From Proteles cristata cristata (lineage: Eukaryota; Chordata; Mammalia; Carnivora; Hyaenidae): a DNA stretch of 64,000 nucleotides. Under the pieces are notes generated by a model that did not search any database, was not told where the DNA came from, and was given only the letters and a program-made list of their open reading frames with translations. The position numbers and the translations under genes were made by a program. The stretch lies in NCBI GenBank assembly GCA_017311185.1, contig JAESUZ010000120.1, positions 248,001 to 312,000 of the forward strand, read 5' to 3'. Shown piece after piece: positions 12,560-23,539 of the stretch. How positions within the stretch are numbered: the stretch's first letter is position 1; every line of letters starts with the position of its first letter.

Positions 12560-12675
12560 ATACTCATACTTCTTAAAACTGAACACTTGAAAAGATGTCA
12601 AAGAAACTTAAAAATGTATTTGTAACCATAACTGGAGTATCTGCTTTAAAAAATAAAAAACAAAAAAGGAACTTT

Positions 12676-12867
12676 TTTTCCACATTTATTTATTTTTGAG
12701 AGAGAGCACATGCAAACAGGGGAGGGGTAGAGAAAGAGAATCAAAGTAGACTCGAGGCTCCAAGCTGTCAGCGCAAAGCCTGACATGGAGCTTGAACTCA
12801 CAAACCATGAGACCATGACTTGAGCCCAAGTAGGACGCTTAACTGACTAAGCCACCCAGGCACCCTT
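12676..12867 (-). mobile_element. CAN-SINE, antisense
   Basis: It has the T-rich end, tttttgagagagagcac, the body, and gccacccaggcaccct. The short direct repeat ggaacttt flanks it (12668-12675 and 12868-12875). Confidence 0.92.
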
Positions 12868-13059
12868 GGAACTTTATTAGACTCTGTGGGTGAAAAAAGA
12901 GATTGTGCCTTTAAGTCTGAAGTTCTGACTACCATATTTATTTTCAGTAATAATAAAGGAAGCAGATTTTCTTTTTGGCGACCTAGAATTTATTTAGACA
13001 TTTTCAAATAGCAACATTGGGGATATAGAATCAATAAAATAGAAATAATGCTTTTTAAA

Positions 13060-13925
13060 ATATACTAGTAATGGAGATAGACTTTTTAACAAATAGTATT
13101 GGGATAACTAGATAGCCATAGGAAAAAAATAAAATTGGGTCCATTTCTCACACTAAGATAAATTTTTATTGGATCAGATTTAAACATAAGAAATGAAACC
13201 ATACAAATACTATGGGTTTTAAAGGTGAGATCGAGGGGAGTTTGAATTCTTCTATACTTCAGGAATAGAGAAAACTTCTTAAGTATGACTTAATCCAGAA
13301 TCAATAAGGAAAAATATTGATAGATATGTTTTTTTCCCAAGTAAACTATGTGATAAAAACATAAAATAAACTGAGAGAAAACCTGCAGCTTACATCACAG
13401 ATAAACAATTAATATCCTTAATATATATAGGGAACTTCTAAAAACAAACAAAAATGCCTAACCACCTTTTAGAAAAACAGGTGTAAGAGATAAACAGCCA
13501 ATTCCCAGAAAAGTGAATTGTCAACATTGCTCATAAACTGTAAATTAAAATTGCACTAAAATACTATTTCTTGACTATGAGATTAGCAAAAATCCAAAAT
13601 TTAACATCATAATCTTTTAGCCAGACTGTAGGTAATAGGCATTCTCAAACTGCTAGCCAAATGTAATGAAGAGAGAGAATGTGGCAATATCTATCAAAAT
13701 TATATATGCATTTATTCTTTAACCCAGCAAACTTGACTTCTGAATTAAGGATAATATCAGCAAAAATATTTTTGAAAAGATAGATGCACAAAATTATTCT
13801 TTGCAGCATTGCTTGTAGGAAATTACCCAAATGTGCACCAGTAAGAAACTGGTTGGTAAACTATGGCTATTTACATGATGGAAAATGATGGAAAACTATG
13901 TAGTTGTAGAACAGTAAGGATATTC
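13060..13925 (+). mobile_element. Old L1 fragment, ORF2 end and 3' region
   Basis: Sense-strand L1 phrases are visible in order: aatagtattgggataactag, a translation-end region (ataagaaatgaaaccatac), and the target-gene-like tail up to aaaatgatggaaaactatg. Reading frames are broken throughout. This is a different insertion from the L1 starting at about 13930. Confidence 0.65.
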
Positions 13926-13929
13926 TCTC

Positions 13930-16905
13930 TATATTATAATGGGTCTTTGAAAAGATTGGCAAAATTGAGAAACCTGCAGCATGGTCAGTGTAGACCAAGA
14001 AAAAAGAAGATTCAAATTGCTAAAATCAGGAATGAAAGAGGGGGCATAATTACTGACCTTACAGAAATCAAAAGGATTATAAGGGAATACTATGCACAGT
14101 TCTGTGCCAGCAAATTCTATAGCCTAGATGAAATGAGCAAATTCCTAGAAAAATACAAACTACCAAACTGATTTGATGATCAGTAAGAAGAAACAGAATC
14201 TAAATGGATCATTAACAAGTAAAGCATTTGAGTTAATAATCAAAAAACTTCCAAAGAAACAAAAAGGCTCAGGACCTGATGGCTTCACTGGAAAATTGTG
14301 CAAAAAAGAGTTAGCACCAATTCTTCATAAACTCTCCAAAAACTAAAAGAAAACTTCTCAACTCATTCATTGAGGCCAGTATTGCCCTAATACCAAAACC
14401 AGACAGATATCATAAGGAAACAAAACAAAACAAAACAAAACAACAACTAGAGACCAGTGTCCCTTATGAATACGTATCAGTATTCCTTATGGACCCAAAA
14501 ATTCTAACAAATACCAGCAAACTGAATCCAGCAACATGTAAAGAAGATTATACCCTACGACTGATTGGAATTCATCCCAGAATACAAAATTGATTAAACA
14601 TATTTTTAAAAATAAATCAAGGGTAATACACCACAGTAATAGAACAAAGGGGAAAAAAACATCATGTGGTTTTTGATGCAGAAAAGGCATTGACAAAATT
14701 TAACCCCTTTCTTAGTGAAAACACTCAGGAGACTAGAGAAAGAAGGGAATTTCTTCTCTCTGATAAAAGGCATCTACAAGCCCATGGCTAATATTACACT
14801 CTGACAATGAATGACTGAAAGCTTTTCCTCAAGATCAACAATGAAACAGAGAAGTCCTGTCCCAGTTTTGTTCAACATTGTACTGTAAGTTTCATCCAGG
14901 GCAACTAGGCAAGTAAAAGAAATAATAAAAGAGATCCAGATTAGAAAGGAAGAAATAAAATCATCTCTGTTTGCAGATAACACGATCTTAAATAGAGAAA
15001 ATCCTAGGGAATCTATACACAAAAAACTATTACTGCTAACAGATCAACTCAGCATGAACTCAGCAAAGTTAAGTTTTAAGGATACAAGATCAATATGCAG
15101 AAATCAATTGTACTTATATACTAGCAGTGAACTATCTGGAAGTTAAGAAAGCATTTCTAGGAATGCCTGGCTAGCTCAGTTTGAAGAGCGTGCACCTCTT
15201 GATCTCAACGTCATGAGTTTGGGCCCCATGTTGGGATTGAGTTTACCTTTTTTTTAAAAAAAAAGTAAAGAAAGCATTTCCATTTATTACAGTATCAAAA
15301 AGAAAAAAAGAATAACCTACTTAGGAATAAGTTTAATAAAAGTATAAGTTTTTTACACTGAAAACTATAGTACACCATTGAAAGAAATTAAAGAAGACCT
15401 AAGTAAATTAAAACAACCTATGTTTCTGGATTAGAAGACTTAATGTTGTTAAGATGGCAATACTTACCACATCCCTATTAAAGTCCTACCTGTCTTTTAT
15501 GCAGAAATTGACAAGCTGATTCTAAAATCCACATGGAAATGCAAGGAACCCAGACTAGCCAAAACAATCTTGAAAAAAAACAAAGATGGAAGACTAACAT
15601 TTCCCAGTTTCATAAGTTGCTGCAAAGCAAGATCAATGGAATAGAATCAGAGTTCAACTGATTTTCAGAAAGAGTGCCAAAACAATTCATTGATGAAAGA
15701 ATAGCCTTTTAACAAATGGTGCTAGGGCACCTGGATATTTTATCTGCAGAAGAATGAAATTAAACCCTACCTCACACGTACACAAAAATTAATTCAAAAT
15801 CAATCAAAGGCCAAATACAAGAGCCAAAACTATAAAAGTCTTAAAATTTAGGAGTATATCTTTATAACCGTGGATTAGGCAAGGTTATAAAGGTTCCTGA
15901 GATATGACATCAAAAGTAGAAGCTACAGAGGAAAAAAGAGAGAATTTGGGCTTTGGCAAAAATTAAAACCTTTGTTCTTCAAAGGACATTATCAGGAAAG
16001 TGAAGACAACCACAGAATGGGAGAAAATATTTGCACATCATAATCTGAGAAGGATCCAGTATCTAGCATATATAAAGAACTTTTATAATTTAAAAAAACT
16101 AAATTTTTTAAGTGGGTAAAGGATTTGAATAAACATTTGTCCAAGGAAAATATACCAGTGGCCTATAAGCACGTAAAAAGATGTTCAAAATCATTAGGTA
16201 TTAGGGAGATGCAATTCATAACCACAAAGAGATGCCACTCCACACCTGCTAAGTTAGCTCTTATCAAAAAGATGGAAAAAACAAGTGTTAGTGAGGATGT
16301 GGTAAAATTAGAACTCTCCTGTGTTGCTGTTGGGATTGTAAAATACAGTACAACTGCCTTGGAAAGTAGTTTGGCACTACTTCAAGAATTTAAACGTAGA
16401 GTTTAAAGTCAATAATTCCACTCCTCGGTATATACCCAAAAGAATTGAAAGCATAGCAACACAAAACCCTGGTAAAGAATATTCATAGCAGTATTATTCA
16501 TAATAGCCAAAATTATATAAACAACCCAAATGTTCCAATGCAAATGGATAAACAAAAGCATATTCATACAATGAAATATTATTCAACTATGTAATATATT
16601 ATTCAACTATAAAAAGCAGCAAAGTACTGATTCACAGTACAACATGGGTAAACCTTGAAACATTATGGTAAGTGCAAGAAGCCAGACACAAAAGGCCTCA
16701 TATGTAGGATTCCATTTATATGAACTATCCAGAATAAGCGGATCCATAAAGACAGAAAGTGGATTCGTAATTGCCAGGGCTGAGGGAGAAGAAATATGGG
16801 GAGGTGACTGCTATGGCTGCATTGTTTTTTTGTGTAGGTGATGTAAGTTCTGAAATTAGATAGTAGTGATGATTGCACAACTCTATGAACAAACTAAAAA
16901 GCCCC
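13930..16905 (+). mobile_element. L1 fragment with degraded ORF2 (sense)
   Basis: It starts inside the reverse-transcriptase part of ORF2. The frame at 13863-14168 contains IKRIIREYYAQFC and LDEMSKFLEKYKLPN, typical of L1 ORF2. A later frame (16125-16403) contains KENIPVAYKHVKRC and LGIREMQ, from the ORF2 C-terminal region. Many stops and frameshifts show it is dead. The 3' UTR-like part ends near 16905 (ttgcacaactctatgaacaa). A CAN-SINE interrupts it at 15158-15267. Confidence 0.88.
15158..15267 (+). mobile_element. Short, older-type CAN-SINE inside L1
   Basis: The tRNA-like head (gcctggctagctcagtttga) lacks the long CT body and ends in a T/A run. It is flanked by a perfect 13-bp duplication, aagaaagcatttc (15145-15157 and 15268-15280), so it clearly inserted into the L1. 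Confidence 0.92.
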
Positions 16906-17601
16906 TGAGTTGTTCACAAGGAAAAACTAGTGAGGTTGTGTCACAAGGACACAGAAGCCAACTTGAAGAGATACTGATCAAAAAAGGAGATAATTTGGGC
17001 ATCAGTAACAATAATAACTACGATGGATTGAAATGCTTCAAATATGTTTAAGTGTATGAGTTACTAAAGATGTCAAAAAATATAGAAGCCAAGAACTCAA
17101 TATTTTGCAAATTGTTAACAGAAGGGAAGAATTAACTATTCATCCTTCATTCTCTCAGCTCATACAGAAACTATTTGGTTGTACTACAATGCAGCCAAAT
17201 ATCTAATGTGAAGAAGTTTCTCTTTCTAGAATTATAAGCTTTACAAACAAATAAAGAGTGATGGAAACATAATAAATTAATGAATCTACGCAGTGATCGT
17301 CATAACTGCTAGCTTCACCAGACAGACACGAACACGGATGTGTGCACCTGTGGAGTAGTAGTTGTCTTGCCAAAACCATAGAACTTTAATCTGATCAAGC
17401 CCCTATTTCTCACGAACTAGATATGGGAAATAGAGGACATAGAGCATGTTAAATACCTTGGGGATACAGTCGTTAAAACTCAGACTCTGAGGAACTCTAC
17501 AGGACAAAAATAAATTACAAAACAAAAAAAGGAGAGAGAAAAGAACCTATAGATTAAAAGACTTAAGAGACATATCTACCAATTACAGTGTGTGGACTAT
17601 A

Positions 17602-18272
17602 CAGTAGTCCCCCCCACCCCACCCTTATCTGCAGTTTCTCTCTCTCTGGTTTCAGTTACCTAGGGTCCACTGCAGGCTGGAAGGAGATGATAGTAGCCTA
17701 ATGCTGTCACAGTGTATGTGTCATTCACCTCACTTCATCTCACCGCAGAGGCATTTTTTTATTTTTTAGTATTTTTAAATCTTTATTTATTTTTGAGAGA
17801 GGGAGAGACAGAGTGTGAGCTGAGAAGGGACAGAGAGAAGAGGAGACACAGAATCCAAAGTAGACTCCAGGCTCTGAGCTTTCAGCACAGAGCCCAGCAC
17901 GGGGCTCAAACCCATGAACCGTGAGATCATGACCTGAGCCGACATCAGATGCTTAACCAACGGAGCCACCCAGATGCCCCTTTGCAGAGGCATTTTAACA
18001 TCTCATATGTTATTGCAAGAAGAAGGAGGAGTACAGTGCAATAAGATTTTGAGGGCCCACATTCATATAACTTTTATTATACTATATTATAACTTTTCTT
18101 TTTTATTATTGTTATTAAGCTCTCACTGCGCCTAATATATAAATTAAACTTGTCATATGTGTATGTGTATGTGTAGGAAAAAACAGTATATATAGGGTTC
18201 AGGACTATCTGCAGTTTCACACATCCATTGGGGGTCTTGAATGTATCTCCACATGTAAAGGGGGAACTGTTG
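17602..18272 (+). mobile_element. Tigger-type DNA transposon remnant
   Basis: The left end is cagtagtcccccc and the right end is aaagggggaactgttg, imperfect inverted repeats flanked by TA (17600-17601 and 18273-18274) as expected for pogo/Tigger elements. Internal phrases (ttatctgcagtttc near the left; caggactatctgcagtttc and ccattgggggtcttgaatgt near the right) match this family. A transposase frame is not preserved. A CAN-SINE sits inside it. Confidence 0.8.
17758..17983 (-). mobile_element. CAN-SINE nested in Tigger, antisense
   Basis: The body runs from the T-rich tail to gccacccagatgcccc. It is flanked by a perfect 13-bp duplication, gcagaggcatttt, at 17745-17757 and 17984-17996. Confidence 0.96.
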
Positions 18273-18404
18273 TATTTGGAGCTCAATTCAAACAAATATA
18301 AAAATATATTTTATATTATAAAATAACATAGTCTAACTCGGAAAATGGAACCACTGAACTACATATTTACTGAAATTAAAGAATTGTTAAAAGTTTTGGT
18401 ATGA

Positions 18405-18579
18405 CTGGAGCAACCTGAGTGGCTCAAGTAGTTAAGCCTCCGACTCTTGGTTTGGGCTCGGGTCATGGATCTCACAGTTTGTGAGTTTGTGCCCCACATC
18501 CAGCTCCATGTTAGCAGTGCTGGCAGTGCAGAGCCTGCTTGGGGTCTTCTTTCTTCCTCTGTCTCTGCCCCTACTTCTT

Positions 18580-18637
<58 letters not shown>

Positions 18638-18660
18638 TCAAAAATAAATAAAATTTAAAA
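18405..18660 (+). mobile_element. CAN-SINE, sense (first of a tandem pair)
   Basis: It starts at about gagcaacctgagtggctca, has a very long (CT)n body (18581-18639) and an aaaataaataaaatttaaa tail. The direct repeat gttttggtatga occurs before it (18393-18404) and after the second SINE (18831-18842). Confidence 0.94.
18581..18639 (+). repeat. (CT)n microsatellite in SINE body
   Basis: This is a nearly pure CT run, interrupted once by GT, expanded from the CT-rich part of the SINE. It is likely length-polymorphic. Confidence 0.93.
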
Positions 18661-18671
18661 AATAGTTTTGG

Positions 18672-18827
18672 GGGTGCTTCGATGGCTCAGTTGGTTAAGC
18701 GTCCCACTTTGGCTCAGGTCATGATATCATAGTTTGTGGGTTCGAGCCCCATGTCTGAACCTACTTCAGATTCTGTGTCTCCCTCACTCTCTGTCTCTCT
18801 CTCTCAAAAATAAATAAGCATTTAAAA
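18672..18827 (+). mobile_element. CAN-SINE, sense (second of a tandem pair)
   Basis: It has gatggctcagttggttaagc, a short CT tract and an aaaataaataagcattta tail. It directly follows the previous SINE after only agttttggg, consistent with insertion into the earlier element's 3' target duplication. Confidence 0.93.
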
Positions 18828-19506
18828 AAAGTTTTGGTATGATAATAGTACAGAATAGGTTATGTTTTCCTTATGTTTTGGTAATAGATACTAAACAGTT
18901 TACAGATGAAATGATGTGATGTCTGGGATGTGCTTCAAAATATTAGGGGGGAAGAGTGCTTCTATAAAGGGTTAGTGTGAGGGAATTTGGAGGGATAATA
19001 GAACTATACCATATCTTAATTGTGGTGATGCTAACCACAAAATCTATACAACTGATATCAAAAGGGGAAAAAAGTCAGTTTTACTGTATCTGAGTTTTAA
19101 AAATAAAATTTAAAAATTCATCTTTTGCGAGAATGGGTGGGAAAATAGATGAAATAAGACAGGCCATGACTTGCTATAATTGGGGGCAGGGCGATGGCAC
19201 AGGGGGATATTTGTTGTACTGTTCTTTCTACTAAATATTACCGTATGTAATTATTTAGATTATAACATGAAAGCTTGTAATATTTGAAATTGCAGTTGAC
19301 AGATTTAGGGAAATAGCTTTGAAATGAGGGATACCTAGTATTGTGAACGATTGCATAGTATAACAATAGTTAAAACGTAATTGGATAAAGTTAGAAGCAA
19401 GTAGAAATTGTATGGCCAAAGATATTTTATACCCTATAAATACATATGAGAAGTTACTCTGATAACATTTTGTTTTATTTTTTTATTTTACTTTATTTTT
19501 TTTTAG

Positions 19507-19613
19507 GATGAGAGAAGCTGCAAGAAAAATAGAAGAAAGGCATTTTTCCAACCATGCAACACATGTGGAGTTCCTGCCTGTTGAGTGGCGGTCAAAACTC
19601 ACTCTTGATGGAG
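19507..19613 (+). CDS. DDHD1: DDHD1 exon 4 (residues about 430-466)
   Basis: The acceptor is a T-run plus tttttag, and the donor is gtacag; the exon is 107 nt, phase 2 in and phase 1 out. It encodes MREAARKIEERHF, then HVEFLPVEWRSKLTLDG. The FLPVEW strand is a hallmark of the DDHD phospholipases and is the second core strand before the helical insert. Sequence and phase join exactly to exons 3 and 5. Confidence 0.96.
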
Positions 19614-20279
19614 GTACAGTTTCTTTAAAAATTATTTAGTCATTGGCAACAAAGTGTTGGTTATTGGAAACAAAGTGCCTTCCGTTTAGTTGTCTTGAGG
19701 TATACTCACTCTTTGTTCTAGATTATTAAAATAAAATCCATTGATTTTTAAAGTAATTATATTGACATATGTTGATTTCACAGAGAGCAGAGTTTTCACA
19801 CCTGCTCTCTGTGGATGAGGAGGCGAGGTGGGGAGGAGCCTGTGGAGGGAATAAAATGTCTAAAGTTTTTGACAGAAAGTGACTGGTCAACACGGAAAAT
19901 CTTTGTTGTCCATGGTTCCATATGAGCTTACATTTTCTTTCTAATAATTTTCTTTTTTTGTATTTGGAATCCCAGGTTTTTTGTTTTCTTTTGTGGTTCC
20001 TGCATTCCTTAGGCTGGTGAATTATTATAATCTAGCATAGAGAAAGTATACAATATGTTTGTTTAATTAAAATCATTTTTGTTTGCTTCCTTTACGAGCT
20101 GTTCTCTAAAATATGCACCTTTCTTTACACAGCATTTTAATATTAAACCTTTTAATGTTAAACCATTAGAATAGCATGTCTCAGCTGATGATTTGCATAA
20201 TCTGGAAAATGAGTTGTGCTAGACCCGATGTCAGCAGCTTTGGTGGAGCTTCGCCTGTGTGCCTAGCGCTCCACGGGGC

Positions 20280-20445
20280 ATTTTACTGGAGCATCTCATT
20301 TAATTTTCTCATAAACCTATGAAATATACCTACTTTGTTTTTTCTACTTTACTACTAAGGAAACTGAAACCCATTAAAAGGTAAATGAATTTAACTAAGA
20401 ACAGCAGGCAGAATCTAGGTCTTTATGAGATCAGAGCCCTTGTCA
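20280..20445 (-). repeat. MIR-like repeat
   Basis: The phrases gagcatctcatttaattttc and ctaaggaaactgaaacccat and the downstream order match antisense MIR (the consensus contains the complement of a gaggaaactgag core). Confidence 0.6.
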
Positions 20446-20682
20446 CAGTGCCAAACTGCCCCCCAGACGATCTCCAAGAATTCTTCCAAGACTGCGGTTC
20501 CATCTCATAGTCAGGAATGTCACACATAGCTTATAAACCAAAATGGCATCCAAAGTTGTAATGAGTTTTAAAAAAAAAAAGGTAGTGACTAAAGAAGGCT
20601 TCTCAGCAGCAGGAGCACATATATAAAGTTCTAGCATAATAACACTATCTTTTGGGCTTTTCCCGTTTACCCAGATAAATTT

Positions 20683-21477
20683 GGGTTTTTGTTTTTTGTT
20701 TTTTTTTACAACTAGTTTATTGTCAAATTAGTTTCCACATAACACCCAGTGCTCATCCCCACAAGTGTCCTCCTCCATGCCCATCCCCCTCCCCCCCACA
20801 TCCATCAGTCCTCAGTTTTTGTCAGCATTCAAGAGTCTCTCATGGTTTGCCTCTCTCCCTTTCCCCCACCATTTCCCCCTTCTTCTCCCCTTGTTCCTCC
20901 GTCAAGTTCCTCCTAATCCTCCTATACGTGCACACATATGATATTTGTCCTTCTCTGCCTGACTTATTTCGCTCAGCATAACACCCTCAAGGTCCATCCA
21001 TGTTGCTACACATGGCCAGATTTCATTGTTTCTCATTGCCATGTAGTATTCCATGGTATAGATAAACCATATCTTCTTGATCCATTCGTCTGTTGATGGA
21101 CACTTAGGCTCTTTCCATGTTTTAGCTATTGTGGAGAGTGCTGCTATGAACATTGGGTACATGTGCTCCTATGCATCAGCATTTCTGTATCCCTTGGGTA
21201 AATTCCTAGCAGTGCTATTGCTGGGTCATAGGGGAGTTCTATTGTTAGTTTCCTTAGGAACCTCCACACTGTTTTCCAGAGGGGCTGTACCAGTTTACAT
21301 TCCCACCAACAGTGTAGGAGGGTGCCTGTTTCTCCACATCCTCGCCAGCATCTAGAGTTCTGATTTGCTCATTTTAGCCACTCTGCCTGGCGTGAGGTGG
21401 TATCTCAGTGTGGTTTTGATTTGTATTTCCCTGATGAGGAGGGATGCTGAGTATCATTTCATGTGTCTGTTGGCCAT
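20683..21477 (-). mobile_element. 5'-truncated carnivore L1, antisense
   Basis: The antisense 3' UTR (ttattgtcaaattagtttcc, cacccagtgctcatccc) is followed by the ORF2 C-terminus. The - strand frame 20902-21162 reads KIWFIYTMEYYMAMRNNEI and then SEISQAEKDKYHM, the conserved L1 ORF2 end. A perfect 14-bp duplication, acccagataaattt, flanks it at 20669-20682 and 21478-21491. It is 795 bp long, too short to be autonomous. Confidence 0.97.
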
Positions 21478-21589
21478 ACCCAGATAAATTTCTGAGGCTG
21501 CTCAGGAATGTAGACAACATGGATGAATTAACACTTAATAAAACTCAAATTCTGTTAGGTTTAAACTACTGTGATAGAATCTCCAAGGC

Positions 21590-21630
21590 ATTATGCTGAG
21601 TGAAAGAAGCCAGAGGAAAAACACCACTGT
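21590..21630 (+). repeat. L1 3' fragment, left piece (tentative)
   Basis: The phrase aggcattatgctgagtgaaa with gaagccag is a typical L1 3'-region phrase. The element may continue after the LTR-like and Tigger insertions at about 23224-23490. Confidence 0.45.
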
Positions 21631-22424
21631 TTCTATTCTCAAAACCTCTAATGCCAAAAGTATGGAGGTTACTCCCTATACCAACCATTTCTTTCAATTC
21701 TGGTGTCCTATAATTTAACTCACTTCTGCCACAGACTCCCCAGAGAGAGTTCAGTCAGGTTAAGGACTCAGTGCCACAGGACTGCCCCACCCCCTGCCTC
21801 AGATGCAATCACACCTTCCAGGTTGTCATTCGTACTTCTGACTGACTGGCCATGACCTAATCCTGAGGTTCAGTAATTTACTAGAATGACTCACAGAACT
21901 CACAGAAACACTTATTTACATTTACTAGCTTAAAATTTACTGGTTTGAAGGATATTACAAAGGATACCCTGAAAAGCTAGATGAAGAGCTATGTAGGGCA
22001 AGGTGTTGGGAAGGCGTGTGACGATTTTATACCTGTCTGAGTGCACCACACTTCCAGTATCTCCACGTATTTGCCAATTCAGAGGCTCCCCAGACCCTTT
22101 TGTTGTTTAGAGTTTTTATGGAGGTTCCGTTATGTGGACATAGTTGATTAAATTGCCGATTGACCTCAGTCTCAAACCCCTCTCTCCTTTATGGAGGTCA
22201 GGAAATGGAGCAGAAAGTTCAGCCTCTAATGACATGGTTGGTTCCTCTGACAATCACCCCCCATCCTTCAAGGGTCACCTTATTAGCATAAACTCAGGTA
22301 TGGTTGAAAGAGGCTTATTATCAATAATAAAAATTTTTGTCACCCATCATTCAGGAAATTATAAGGGTTTTAGGAACCCTGTGGCAAGAACCAGGGACAA
22401 AGATCAAACATACATTTCTTATTA
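21630..22424. mobile_element. Old LTR-like repeat (ERVL/MaLR type, family unsure)
   Basis: The order of phrases (ttcagtaatttactagaatg, ctcacagaactcacag, tttttatggaggttccgtta, ggaggtcaggaaatgg, acatggttggttcc, gggttttaggaaccctgtg, accagggacaaagatc) is that of a common mammalian LTR repeat. I cannot name the family. No viral genes are present. Confidence 0.5.
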
Positions 22425-22522
22425 TAGTTGACTCTTATATGGAGGGTTAGGGGCACTGACCCCTCTACTCACGCAGTCAAAAATTTGTGTATAACTTTTG
22501 ACTTCTCAAAAACTTGACTACT

Positions 22523-22696
22523 GGGGCACCTGGGTGGCTCAGTCGGTTGGGCGGCCGACTTCGGCTCAGGTCATGATTTCACGGCTCGTGGGTTCGAGCC
22601 CCATGTCAGACTCTGTGCTGACAGCTAGCTCAGAGCCTGGAGGCTGCTTCGGATTCTGTGTCTCCCTCTCTCTCTGACTGTCCCCTGCTCACACTG

Positions 22697-22728
<32 letters not shown>

Positions 22729-22750
22729 AAATAAATAAAACATTAAAAAT
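22523..22750 (+). mobile_element. CAN-SINE, sense, nested in Tigger
   Basis: It starts ggggcacctgggtggctcag and keeps a near-perfect B-box region (gtgggttcgagcccc), a CT body and an aaataaataaaacattaaa tail. Confidence 0.96.
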
Positions 22751-22892
22751 AATTTTTAAAAAAACTTTACTACTAATTGCCTACTGTTGACCAGAAACCT
22801 TACTGATAACATAGTAAATTAACACATGTTTTATGTTATATATATTACATTTTGTATTCTTATAGTAAAATAAGCTAGAGAAAAGAAAATGT

Positions 22893-23102
22893 TGGGACAC
22901 CTGGGTGGCTCAGTTGGCTGAGCATCTGACTCTTGATTTCGGCTCAGGTCATGATCCCAGGGTCATGAGATCGAGCCATGTTGGGCTCTGCAGTGAGCGT
23001 GGAGACCGCCTAAGATTCTCTCCCTCTCCTTCTGCCCCTCTTCAACATGCTCTATCTCTCTCTCTCTCTCAAAAGAATAGAAGAGAAAAGAAAAGAAAAA
23101 AT
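22893..23102 (+). mobile_element. CAN-SINE, sense, nested in Tigger
   Basis: It starts gggacacctgggtggctcag, contains gatcccagggtcatgagatc (a variant head unlike most copies here), a CT run and a GAAAA-rich tail. Confidence 0.94.
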
Positions 23103-23223
23103 CTTATTACAGAAACTATAAGGAAAAGAAAATGCACTTATAGTACTGTACTGTATTTTTTGAAAAAGATCCATGTATGAGTGGACCTGCACAGTTCAAA
23201 CCCTCGTTGTTTGGGGGCCAGCT

Positions 23224-23490
23224 AAGTATCACAATATTACAGAAACCAAGCTCAAAGATTACATAATTTGTGCCTCCATTTATGTGACAGACTGAAAGAG
23301 ACAAAATTGTAGAGACAGAGAACTGATTGGTGGTTACAGGGATTAGGGGAAGGTTTAAATTTAAAAGGGCAGTTTTTTTTATGGTGATGGAATGGTTCTT
23401 TATCCTGATCATGGTTCTAGTTATGCAAAACTATATATGCATTAAAACTCAGAGTCAATTTTACTGTTTGTAAATTTAAAAATATTGGTA
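23224..23490 (+). repeat. L1 3'-end fragment
   Basis: It contains attggtggttacagggatta and ttttactgtttgtaaattta, typical of old L1 3' ends. It may continue the piece at 21590. Confidence 0.6.
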
Positions 23491-23539
23491 AAGAAGATTT
23501 ACCTACAATAAACATCATTGTCCTCATGTTGTTTTGTGT

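Larger units (their letters stand above)
16906..19110 (+). repeat. Old L1-type 3' UTR, interrupted by Tigger and SINEs
   Basis: Three separated pieces (16906-17599, 18275-18404 and 18843-19110) read as one element. The break ...gtgtggac / tttggagctcaattcaaa... rejoins cleanly when the Tigger is removed. The tail (ctatatcttaat-like, aaaataaaatttaaaaa) is a typical L1 3' end. A related piece lies at 29740-31120. Confidence 0.6.
9425..19506 (+). other. DDHD1: Intron 3 of DDHD1
   Basis: This 10-kb intron is dominated by repeats. It contains a (GAT)n tract, a sense CAN-SINE at 9837, a cluster of three antisense CAN-SINEs at 12003-12867, and a layered L1/Tigger/SINE block at 13060-19110. The part 10048-12002 has a pyrimidine-rich tract at 11679-11745 and otherwise anonymous DNA. 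19111-19506 shows nothing beyond a T-rich run before the exon 4 acceptor. Confidence 0.8.
22425..23223 (+). mobile_element. Tigger-type element with two nested SINEs
   Basis: The left end is agttgactcttatatggagg-gttaggggc, and the right end (gacctgcacagttcaaaccc ... ttgtttgggggccagct) forms imperfect inverted repeats of the cagttgaccc type. Between them lie conserved internal phrases such as aagctagagaaaagaaaatg and actgtactgtatttttt. CAN-SINEs at 22523 and 22893 split it into three parts. No transposase frame survives. Confidence 0.75.

Noticed and set aside
13863..14171. A 102-codon open frame resembling a real protein
   Set aside because: It is a surviving piece of L1 ORF2, broken immediately downstream.
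18432..18641. An Arg-Glu repeat protein frame on -
   Set aside because: It is a reading of the (CT)n microsatellite in a SINE.
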